Shown here piece after piece: positions 24,003-35,100 of a DNA stretch of 64,000 nt. The stretch is from Diphasiastrum complanatum (taxonomy: Eukaryota; Streptophyta; Lycopodiopsida; Lycopodiales; Lycopodiaceae), in assembly GCA_029204225.1 (NCBI GenBank), contig CM055113.1:18753746-18817745 (forward strand). Reading direction: 5' to 3'. A program made the position numbers and the translations under genes. Within the stretch, counting starts at the first letter, position 1. Each line of letters opens with the position of its first letter. The notes beneath the pieces are model-generated. The model saw only the letters and a list, made by a program, of their open reading frames with translations. It was not told where the DNA came from and did not search any database.

Positions 24003-25790
24003 AAAGTGAAAAAATACCTTCTCATGAATCACATTAATCAATTCAAGAACCTGCTAAGACAAATGGTCACTGTCGGATCTATCATAGACGATCAAGAAAC
24101 AGTGATGCAACTGCTTACAAGCTTGCCAAGTTCTTATGACAGCTGGGTGATGATTATCACGACACATCCAGAGTTGACTCTTTCGAGAGTCATTACTATG
24201 TTGTTGCAGGAAGACACGCGAAGGAACGAAGCCTTGAGTTCCTCAGCTGATTTCACGCCTTGTACACCAACAAGAGCACGACAAAGCAGAAGAAGAAGAA
24301 AGCCCGAAGCAATCGAAGCCAGACCATAAATCAGCTCAACACAAGGAACAGTCGAATCCGCAGACAAAGAAGAAGCTGTTCTGCAGATACTGCAAACGAA
24401 ACAACCACAAAATACAAGACTGCCGCATACTTCAAGCAAAGAACAACAGAAAAGAGCAGTCGAATCAAGTGGCGAATGCAGCTACAGAAGCTCCACAGCC
24501 TATTCAAGAAGCGGATCATAATGCCTTCATGACCAACCATCAAGGAGCATTTGGCGACAGTTCTTGGTTCCTGGATTCCCGAGCCACTCAGCACATGACT
24601 AGCCTAATTGGCTGTTTTGAGGTTTATACACCTTACAGTACCCAGAAATTTGTTCACCTTGGCGACAATAGCACACAAGCTATTAAAGGTGAAGGCACTG
24701 TAAGATTATGCTTTGCAAATGATTAGTCTAAGCTACTCTCTAAAGTCTTGTATGTACCAAAGTAATCTACAAATTTGCTCTCTGTAAGCAAAATCACAGA
24801 TCTAGGACACAGAGTAGAATTCGAATGTGATCAGTGTAAAGTAGTTGATAGGACAGGCAAGACCCTAACACTCAGAAAGAGGCATGGATACTTGTATAAA
24901 TTAAGTCCTTGTTTTTCTGCCTCTAGTCAGGCTCTCAGTACTTCAATTCATACAAATAAAGGTTTACTTTGGCATTGTAGACTTGGTCATTTAAATCATG
25001 CTACTGTACAACGAATGTCTAGACAATCTATTGTTCTTGATCTAGACTATCATCGAGTTACATGTCTGTCAAGACTGTCTAGTTGGTAAACAGACTAGAA
25101 AACCATTTAAATCAAGTCATCAGCATGTTGCTAGATGTTGTACATTCAATTATTTGTGGCCCGATGAAAAATCCTTCACTGAAGGATGCCAAGTATTTTA
25201 AAACCTTTATTGACGAATTCTCTAGAAGGACGATAGTGTCTTTCATAAAGAAGAAATCAAAAGCCTTCAACTGCTTCAGAATCTTCAAGGAGCGTGCAGA
25301 AAAGGAGACTGAAGGACGATCAAGGCCCTAAGGTCAGACAACGGTGGAGAAGATATCTCTATCAAGTTTAAGGAGTACTGCCAAAGCCAAGGCATTGAGC
25401 AGCAATTCATCACTCCTTACAGTCCTCAGTCTAATGGCTTAGTTGAGAGGAAGAACCGTACTTTGATTGAATCTGCTAAGTGTATACTATCGCGTGCATC
25501 GTTGCCCAAGAGATTATGGGCTGAAGCTGTCTCCACTGCAGCTTACCTCAAGGCCCTCTCAGACAAGACACCCCACGAGGTGTGGACAGGCTCTAAGCCT
25601 TCTTTGAAGAACCTAAGAGTGTTTGGGTGCATTGCCTAGATGTAGATCCCAAAGGCACAAGGAAGAAATTGGACTTCTAAGGTCTGAAGACCGTCCTGAT
25701 CGGATATACTTTGTCTGATAACACCTACAAGCTGTACGATCCTGATTCCTAATCTGACGATACAGTTGTCGTCAATCCATTGATACAGTG
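24003..25790 (+). pseudogene. Ty1/copia gag-protease-integrase, decayed
   Basis: Plus strand. The end of Gag (HINQFKNLLRQM, LLTSLPSSYDSWVM, SRVITMLLQED) is followed by a CCHC zinc knuckle (CRYCKRNNHKIQDC) near 24380. Next are the protease (DSSWFLDSRATQHMT, where the usual DSG triad reads DSR), the pre-integrase (LLSVSKITDLGH, LLWHCRLGHLN) and the integrase core (LRSDNGGEDI, then TPYSPQSNGLVERKNRT with the catalytic Glu, FGCIA). Many stops and frame changes are present. The reading direction changes at about 25790, where the next polyprotein segment is on the opposite strand. Confidence 0.85.
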
Positions 25791-25794
25791 AGTC

Positions 25795-26035
25795 TATATC
25801 AAGAATGTGCCATTCGTGTGATTGCTTTTTGCGCACTCGGCTTGATCTTCTGAGAGGATTTGACTGATGAACCACTCCTGGGACTTGTTGCTGGGTAGCA
25901 GCAACATCTTCGTCTGATTCACTGTCTCGAAGTGGGTCAACAATAGACACGCCTGAGCCAGAAGCTCGGACTGTCGTGTCAATGGCAGGAGATGTAGGTT
26001 CTTCTTGAGCAATATCCTTGCCTTTGAGGTCGACG
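25795..26035 (-). pseudogene. Inverted continuation of the copia polyprotein (IN-RT linker)
   Basis: On the minus strand, DSESDEDVAATQQQVPG and SNPLRRSSRVRKKQSHEWH form the typical linker between copia integrase and RT (basic RRSSRV followed by P/W-rich sequence). It lies in the place where the plus-strand polyprotein at 24003-25790 should continue, but in reverse. This implies an internal inversion, or a second head-to-head copia fragment. Confidence 0.6.
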
Positions 26036-26049
26036 AACTAATCCTTGAT

Positions 26050-26570
26050 AAAGACTGTATCCCGGCTATACAAGATTTGACAAGTATGTGGTATACCTAT
26101 GGGTTTTTTGTGTTCACCATACATTCTTTTAGATACATTGATGACATATGTTTAATCAATAACCCTAATATTGAGCTTTTTATGGATAAAACACAAACCA
26201 AAACCCCTAAAACCCATACTGGATCTACTCGTTAGACTTTCTAGAAATAGAAAGAAAAACTTCAGAAGGTAACATTACTAGCTTTTTAAATATATCCATT
26301 GTCTTTGATCAAAATTCTGGTCTAACACACCTTTCAAAGTTTGACAAAAGAAGGGAATGACCTTTTTCTTTTTTGCAATATATACATCTGGCTTCAAATA
26401 GACCAATCTAAAATTCATATAAGATTATTGGTTCACAGGTCATTGCCACAATGTACTGTTGAAACAAACCAGATACATTTATAAAAGAGGTTGGAATTTT
26501 GGTTGATGATTTTCAAAAAAATGGATTTATGAGGGATAAACTATGTCTTATCATCAGTAAATCAAAATGA
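26050..26570 (+). pseudogene. Penelope-like element RT fragment
   Basis: Plus strand. FRYIDDICLINNPNIELFM carries a Y-x-DD catalytic box in a context unlike LTR retroelements. In another frame it is followed by FLEIERKTSEGNITSFLNIS, FDQNSGLTHLSKFDKRRE, then YIHLASNRPI, SYKIIGSQVIATMYC and DFQKNGFMRDKL. The order (RY-DD, FLD-like strand, KxDKRxxF, SNxP--SYK--SQ, GF---L) matches the C-terminal RT region of Penelope-like retroelements. At least two frameshifts and several stops are present. No GIY-YIG endonuclease is visible. LINE or group II origin fits less well. Confidence 0.6.
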
Positions 26571-26611
26571 CCAAAAGGTCTTAAGTAACTAGCTCCTTAG
26601 AGTTAAGGATT

Positions 26612-26618
<7 letters not shown>

Positions 26619-26646
<28 letters not shown>

Positions 26647-26647
26647 C
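26619..26647. repeat. (AG)n short microsatellite
   Basis: About 14 AG units following the Penelope-like fragment. Confidence 0.9.
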
Positions 26648-26649
26648 TA

Positions 26650-28320
26650 GAACCGTAGCTATTGTTTTGAGTCTGTAATTAGGAGCGCACACTTATCAGC
26701 ACTATTGTATTTGTTTTGATTCTCTTTTATGTATATAGATTCGCTACTGTTCATTCCTTACATTCTTGATTGAATGCAATTGTCTCTCTCACTCTCTTGC
26801 ACACAAACACAATTATCAGAGACAGAGGATAGCATGGCTGTCCAAGATGCCTAATGCTACGTAATCCTACTGGTACAATAGTCTCAGACTAATACTCTAA
26901 TAACCCAAAAGGATAACAAGCTTTTGATTCTGTTCCCTAGTCAATCCACATTCCTGAATTCGTAGTTACTACTGTGTTCATTGTTTTTTTTTCCTTACTG
27001 TTGGTAGCGACATCATTTTTATCATAATCGCCTCTCGTGTTCTGCTTCTGTCACGTCCACTGCAATCGTAATAGATCGTAGACCAAGCATTTCACATCAT
27101 ACACCAATAAGACAAACCATGAAATACCTCGGAGATGTCACTCTGTGTATCTGGATTGTTCAACTCAGAAACACTATCACTCCTTTTCTTTGCTTAGATA
27201 CATATTTAAAGTTGTCAGAGTCTTTTGATTTATTGTAATTACAGTTTACAAGATGATTAATAGTCGTTTAAACAAGGTCCATAGATCTGTTATTGGACGT
27301 CGTGAAGGAGGAGAAGTAGAGAGTAACGTATCCTCCGTATGCGTCGTAGTGCAAAGTAAGTGGATGGGTGGTGTAGATATTGCCCATATTTGAAAATAAC
27401 ACTATCAAATGGTGTTGCAAAAACAAAGGCCAACAAGCTTTTCATCTACTAACTTATAGATACTGAGGCTGTAAATGGGCCTTTACATTAAATGCATAAA
27501 AGTGAAATGGCGCAGCACTCTTTCAGATGATTTTATGATTGAGGTTGCAATTAGGATGTAAACAATCTTCCATTAGCAAGAACCTTAATATCTTGGTTTT
27601 TGCAACTGAAGCTGGCATTAGTTTAGTAGTCCGAAGGCTTACAAGAATTCAGTTGAGAGAAATTAGTGGGAATTCCTTGGAATTTGAATTGTAAAAAAGA
27701 AACAATACCAAAAATATTTTCAATGTTTTCAAAATTTATGGATTTAGCATAACTAGCATCAGATGTATTATGCGAGTTATTTTCATAAAAGTCAATTTTG
27801 CCTTTTTTTTGTTCAAGTGAACATTTTCAATTTTTTAAGTTTTATTAAAAAAAATTATTTTTTTTGGACATGGTGTATTGATTTTTTTGGTCAAAATGGA
27901 TATTTTTTGTATAAATGTTTTTGTGATTTTCGGGATTTTTTTTCGTGAAAAAGCATGTTTTTGGGCAAAATTTCAAAAACTGAAAAATGGTTACACTTTT
28001 TTAGGTTTTTGACCCATTTAAAAAAATTCCGCGTTCATTACAATATTAATTTTTTGGTAATTTGTGTGTACTAGGTACAGTAGAATTTGTGGTTCCTTCA
28101 GTTTGTCAAAATTATCCATAACTCATAAATAACTTAACTTTAGTAAAAATATTGTGACCGAATCTAATTGAACGAAAACCTCTGTGTGGTCATTTCACTA
28201 ACTTAAGCCCATTCCATAGAAAATGTAAAAAAACTTAAATATCAAATTTTCAAAATTTTTGACTTTTTAACAAATTTTACGTAATTCAAAATTTTTTTTA
28301 TGAAAACATCGTTACTACAA
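26650..28320. other. AT-rich intergenic stretch, no gene seen
   Basis: Long A and T runs, especially 27780-28300. No coding signal, repeat unit or structural RNA is recognisable. Confidence 0.45.
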
Positions 28321-28745
28321 AAGACAATCAAAATTCTGTGCCAAGATCCCGAAGAACTAGATCCACGAAAGCCGCTAGCGAACGAAGATCTCATAGAAGC
28401 AGCATAACCCCTTATTAAGGCAATGTTGTAGTAGGCTGAATGGAAACAGTACCCGAAGGATCCACTACTAGTGTCCCGATAACCGTAAATGATCTCTTGC
28501 GAGAATGCATAGATTGGGACCTAGCTGAGGATGAAGCTCTATACAAGCTAGAAGTCTCACTATGGGACAATAGCATTAAGATGGTGAAAGAACCAACAAC
28601 CGACCACCGATCTATTTCACCAAGGCGAGCCAAGGGTAAGGAGGCTGTCACTTTGGATCCCCCATCTAGAGGTTCTCCAAAAGAAAAGCTCCTGTCCCCA
28701 TCGCATAGTTGGGTCCAAAGGCATCTAAGAGCGCAAAATTACTGA
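28321..28745 (+). pseudogene. Unrecognised coding-like relic
   Basis: Two overlapping plus frames of normal composition: QDPEELDPRKPLANEDLIEA (from about 28345) and, one frame over, VPITVNDLLRECIDWDLAED to RRAKGKEAV (28480-28650). The charged and proline-rich composition recalls retroelement gag/linker sequence, but no diagnostic motif is present. Confidence 0.2.
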
Positions 28746-28749
28746 GTGG

Positions 28750-31700
28750 AAGGCCATTGAAAAGGTAGATTAAGGGGGTAAGGATCTTTTTGGAGGGAAA
28801 GATGGTGGTATGGGACATCAGCTATTCCAAAGGGAAGGTTATAAGACCATAAGGCTCTGATTGACAATGGTTGGCTTTGATAATTATTGGATGTCAATCT
28901 AAAACCATTGGTCAAATTTTATGAGGTATTTTTTGAAATTCTAAGGTTTAATCCGATTCCCAAATGGGTATCTCACCATTTACAAACCCTTACCCTTACT
29001 TCTCAATAAATTTCTCAGATACAAGACTTCAAATTGGTTTATATGATTCTTTCGAACATGAAGTTATTCTTTTGAAAGACTGTTATCATCATGTGAAATA
29101 CTACTTATATGAATCAGTCTTGGAATTTTTTATTGAGTTTCAATTTCTTGAACCCAGGTTACTTGGTGAGAGTGAGAGAGTAATCAAAACAACAAAAGGA
29201 GCATCCCAACAGTGTCACCATATCTAGCCTCCCATGTAAAGGTTCTACCTCATCCCAATGTGTGACACTAGGCATGATGGAAATTTGTACTCATCCCCAA
29301 AGACAAGATCCCCAAACTCTTTACCTAATAGCTTAAAAACCTAGTCCATAATTCCTAAAAAAGTAAACCCTACACCATAAAACTAGACTACGTAGTGTCA
29401 TTGCAATAAATCAATGAAAAAATGTGAAAAGTGAAAACAAACGAGTGAAGACTATTGAAGAGTGGAAAGAAACTAACTGCAAAAAAATCACCTGAATCCA
29501 ATGTCTCATCGTGTTTGTGTTAGCTTTGGCTTCACAAGGCATTGATGCGAACATGTCGTATATTGATTCATAAGCTAGGCGCACGATAAAAAAAAGAGAA
29601 TGGTTCACTCAGTCCACTTTCATTGAAGATGACAAACTAGCACAAGAAAATGGGGATGAATGCTAGATTTGTGGTATTGGTATGATACCAAGTTACCGAG
29701 TGATAAAATGAAACAAATTGATGAGCCTAGTTTCAATTGGTGCCATATTAATGACTCGAAGTGGAGTTCAACATGGACAAGGGCCTCATGAAGGATATGG
29801 ACCAAAAATTTAGAGTCATTGTAGACAGATTTTATGAGCCATAAAAAAAAAAAACAATTGCAAAAAGAACGTACAAAAACACATGCAAAAGGAAACCAAA
29901 AAAAGGTAAAAAGAACACCAAATGTCGAATTTCATTACAAAGATGAATTGTCAATGAAGCTCCCTCATGCAACCCAAAAAATCCTACTAGGCACAATTGT
30001 AATAGCCTCTAGAATGTATAACAAAAAAATGAGCTAGAGTATCTAGGTAATATTTTTTTTATTATTTTATTCATTTCAGGTCATCATTGTCCAGAACATA
30101 CTATATGGAACAACGTACAATACATTCCAACATAATTTTCTAGGAACGGGTTTTTGAAATCCAAACAACTAGAAATAATTGACCTAGAATTATAAACCAA
30201 ACAATATTAAAGCCAACTAATTATTTTAAATCCCCAGGCTGCTCAATCACACAGATTTGATTGAATACAATCTCAACTATAATGCTAGGATATGAATGTG
30301 TGCAATACAAAATTAGAGATTCGACCCTACAAGCCTAATGGCTCATGAACATTTGGACATTTTATGACTGCCCAATCAAGTCCACTTCGTCTTTTCTTGT
30401 TCATCTACATTTCATTCTTTACAAATTCAAAAATATGCAAAAAGTTTTCCCACAACCTTGAAACCATAGGTGAGTCATTTACTCTTGGAGCAGATACTAG
30501 TCATTATGTTTCTACAAGCTTGTTGAATCAAGCACCACCCACCCTCCTGGTTATTTTGTCAAGAGCCCTAATATGATGATTGTCAAACTTGGACCCAAGG
30601 CCGTTAGGGTTGAGAAATTGATCAGCTCTGAAGTTCCATCACCAATGATGATTTGAGAGGACACTTCAAGTTTTATATCACAAACAGTTTCCATGTCAAA
30701 CATTACCAAATTGCACCATAAGAGATGTTAACATCGTGTGCTCTCTTCCAAATACCAAAGTACGGATGATCATGACAATCCATGCTGCAGATTTGTAGCC
30801 AAATTGACGTTAAAATAGTCCATAACTACCAAAAAATTTCATTTTGCGTCAAGAAACCTTGTGGTAAGCTCTGCCTTCAAATTAAAAGATCAAATGCAAT
30901 TCTACAATGCTTTGGAAAGTAGCAAGCAAGACTTGTTCAACGTAAATGTATCCAGAAGATTTTTTTTATATGGCAAGTTCCAAGGTCAACCTACTTGTCC
31001 TCTTCAGCTTCCTTATTTCCATTACAAGCATCTTTGCGAAGGGTTGACTGCTTATGAGCTAACCAGCATGACTATGGAGTTCTTGAAAGAAAGCTTGGAT
31101 TCAATGTTGTAATGTTTATGATGCATCCTTCTTACGAGTCAGACATTTGCATGAGGAAGGCAAAACTGTGCAAGCTGTACTTCCAAAAAACTAGGAATGA
31201 AAGAACCTACAAATATTAACCAAACGAACACAAAGCGAGCTTTAGTTTTGAATCCCTAATTTGATCCAATGCTTCATCCCCAATGCTTAATTAGATACTT
31301 GATTCTCATTTTGAAAGACATCCTCGAAAATCCAACTGATCGAAGCACCGAATTCTATATACTTGTCTAGTCCCGAAAGATACCTTCATGATTTTGTCAA
31401 GACTTTGTTCTGCTTCATCATCGTAATGCAGCACTATCACCTTCATAATTTAGTCAGGAATGTGCTCATGCGTTATCATCATATGTATAACTACTTTTTC
31501 TATTCTTGGGGTGCCAAAGTCATGCAGCTCTGTAAGGAGATATGTAGATGTATAATTACGTTGCCCATTGCAAACATCACACCCACTTGCACTATAAAGC
31601 CACTTAACCGAGAATTTCTCTAATGCACCTCAATCTACTTGAAATAAGGCTTAGCCCAATCTAAGAAGATTTCTAACCAGCAGAGGAGTATTAACTCTGG

Positions 31701-32087
31701 ATGCGAAACTTACTCGAATTTTGGGTCAAAATTAAGGTCTTAAATAAACAGCGTACATGCAAGAAAGTGGTACTCAAAGTAGGAATAGCAAAATTCTATG
31801 CAGTAACTACAATGTTCAATCTATTGCAGCTAATTCTCTCCAAGACATAACATTCCCCTCAAATGTTTCCAAAATTCCGCAACTTCAACAAATTGCTCCA
31901 TCTCAATGGATATGCTTCCAAGAAGGATCTTTCTACTTGATCCTGCTGAGTCGATTTGCCTATCTTTTCCCCCCAGTTCGAACAACATGAGACCTCAAGC
32001 TTTTCTTCTTTCTCCTGATTGCTGCATGATAAATCAATTCAGCAGAACCAACCTTCACAAGGTTATTGAAACTATTCCCTTTTTCTG
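28750..32087. other. Region downstream of the host gene, no supported feature
   Basis: Only short frames with no motif that I recognise (for example 30861-31112 plus). It would contain the 3' UTR of the gene ending at 32088. I do not see a convincing polyadenylation signal. Confidence 0.4.
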
Positions 32088-32150
32088 TCATGGGAGTTCT
32101 TCTGCATTCTCATCTGAAGCTTCTGTGTCTTCATCGTCATCTACAGTGTC
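32088..32150 (-). CDS. HMR: HMR exon 7 (terminal)
   Basis: 63 nt, residues 495-514 ([20 protein letters not shown]) and stop TGA at 32090-32088. Acceptor TTACACAG. The acidic run continues exon 6 as in the family. No GT donor occurs before the in-frame TGA, so this is terminal as the sequence stands. The C-terminal segment with a short activation motif known from the Arabidopsis protein is not found here. Confidence 0.75.
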   Translation of the reverse strand, partial: DTVDDDEDTEASDENAEELP

Positions 32151-35100
32151 CTGTGTAACACATGTACATATTCTTAAAAGTTAGAAAAACAGTTATGTTC
32201 CATAATCCAACATTGCAGACAATTGTATTTAAATCAAAAATCAGGTCAAATTACTTGCCTCCTTGTCTCCAATGTCAATGGCTTCACTCATAGATCCACC
32301 TACGCCAATACCTGCTTCTGTGACATCCTCTAGAAGCTGCCAAAGCAACAAAGACAGTAAGGAGCTGCCATATAGTGGTCTGTCATCCCTCACAATTTTA
32401 CTTTGCATAAGCTAGCACTTTTAGAAGATAACCAAATTTGGAGCAATCTCAAATGATGATAATAACTGTGAAAATATTTCAAGCATTTTACATATGTTAG
32501 TGCCTTAGAGCAGATTGACACATTATCAGTGATTTATGAAAATTAGAGCAGTTTATAGATATTTAACATAGCTCAGGGACATCATCTTTCTGTTATTGTT
32601 CTATAACATTTGGTGTACATTTGCACGACCTGAGAAATTTTTATCATGGCTTGGTACCAGGTCACCTTCCCAGCTCGGAGAAAGTGAGCAGCAGCCATGG
32701 CATGTATCAGATCTCTTGTTGTGGATTGAATTCGGGGTTAAAACCTTGATTTTCATTTTATTTGGGTCCAGTTTCAGCAAAGAGCTCATAATTTCATTCC
32801 AACAACATATCTGATTTCCTCTGATCAACTCAACGTACAAGATATAATTCTGTAGGGCAATCGACAGGACGATGGAGCACCGTAGAATCAAGTTCTTTCA
32901 ATTTTTGGCACTGCACTTTCTTAGTGCTGGTTTTTGGTCTTCAACAAACTCTATTGGCTCCTTGATGTTGACTCTTTAAATGGTAGAGATCTTCCTCTCA
33001 GCAATTGAGCTTGACATTTTTAAACGAGTGGTGAGCTGGTTAAAATTTTCTTTCCTCTACTTGAGTTCAGCAGTTCTCCATCTACAACACAAATGAGGAC
33101 ATATAATAGAAAAACAATTAAACTTGCTCATCATAATGTTCTGCTAGAGGCCGTCAGAATCTCTGTGAGCGTCTGACTTGCACTTCATTTTCTTCAACTT
33201 AAGGTGACGTCTACTGTTAATTACTTGCCTCTGACCTGGTTCGATCACCCATCTCCTCTTGTGTCACAGACATTGGATCTCCAAAGGATGAGCTGTTGCA
33301 TCTCTGAATTGCACACCTATTTACATTGTATCTAAGAAAAGTACGTCGCTGCACTTTCCTTACTACAGAATGCAGGTTGGATTTATGATAGAAGAAACAA
33401 ATCAATACTTCCTTCTACTCCATCCCAGACTGCTCAGGGGTGGGTAGGACCTATTCTTGGTGCACAGTACAGCTGGTAGTTCATATATCAACACCTTGGC
33501 CAATCTGAAGTAGCTGTTCAAATTGGGCCGATTCGTCTGGTTCAAAGATATCTGACACCAATCCGTAAAGGTTGGTTGTGGTGAAATGAATTGGGTTAAA
33601 AAGTGTGATGTTTTGAAATGCTGATGTCTGGCTGGACATGGGTCCCTTCACAGAGATTTCTTGACATTACGTTATCCATTTAAAAAGAAATAGTATCCTT
33701 ATTTTGCTAGTGAGTTGCAGGATTCTCAGCCTTGGTAGAGATAACGATTACAAATCTTTGACTGAATTTGGAATTATATGCTATGTTAAAATTTGTAGTG
33801 AATTCTTTTGTAAGGCATACAAAATCCTGATTGGTCCACTGATGCTTTCAGGTACTGAGGATTATCTAGCATGCTTAAACTTGAACATAAGCATATTGGG
33901 AGAATTGTCTAGTGATAGTTGCTCATGATGTAAAAGGCCATCTTTGGTGATGGTTATTTTGTTTAGAATATTGGGTGATGGTTGATCCCCCTTGGCAATA
34001 GAAAATTGAAATTTAGCATTTTTCAAAGACAAGTATTGTTGGGGAATACATGAAGAAGCTCTAGAGTTTAAAGTGACGATGTAACTCTTACTAATGAGCT
34101 TGAGAGTCTATTTCGTTGGCGGGTTGCAAAGATTGCTTAACCAGAAGATACTTGGCATCAAGCTAAAAAAAATAAATTTGGCACAATATTGAACTCATTG
34201 AATCCTTCTTCACGCATGCCTATCAATAGTACAACTTTTTGATTCATCCACAACTTCAATCCAAACACTCTCCTCTCAAAGTATAATTGATTTACACAAT
34301 TTTTACTTCAGGTGTCACCATCCACAAAGCAAGTGATTTTCTTGGCAAGATACCTTCAATACAATCTATGCCATATGATTGCTAGTCCATCTAGTTACAA
34401 TAGCATTATAGAGAGGACTATTTGCAATTGATGCAATACCTCTCACTACCAAATACTCTCCTCTCAAAGTATAATTGATGTACACAAAGAGAATTTTTAC
34501 TTCAGGTGTCACCATCCACAAAGCAAGTGATTTAGGCTAGAGCTTAGGTTTTGGGATTAGTTTTTTATTTGAAGTTTGAAGTTAATACTATTACTTTGTT
34601 GATACTAGATAGCTATTAGCTATGCCCAAACAATGGGATCCTTTATGGGATCGCGTCACCCTTAATTCAGGTTGTGGCACATTAGGCACAAAGAAGTGGA
34701 CTTGTAAGTATTGCGGGAATACTTATGGAGGTGGCCCCGTTTGAATAAGGGCGCCGTCTCCAACGATACAAGATATTTGAGAGGTAGGGATGTTATGTGG
34801 CAGCCAGTGAACAGGGATGCAGCTGATGTTGTTGTTAGGAGGTGCTTTTACTGGTGCAACCTCCCCTTTCATTTGGCTATGACCCCTGCATAGAGGGATA
34901 TGATGCGAGCAGTATCTCGTATCGATGTTGAGAGGGAAGGCCCAAGCATGGAACAGTTGAGGATGAGAGAACTATATGCTGAGCGACAATCCATGGATAA
35001 TGACCTACAGCCCATTAGGAAGTCATGGGCGAGCTATACTCTAGTTTTCACTTTAGATGTCATTGAAAGGTCCTTAGTTCTTTAAAACCTTTGCACTTAC

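Noticed and set aside
28440-28745. A host gene exon
   Set aside because: No recognisable domain, no splice signals that extend it and stops in the overlapping frame. Left as an unrecognised relic.
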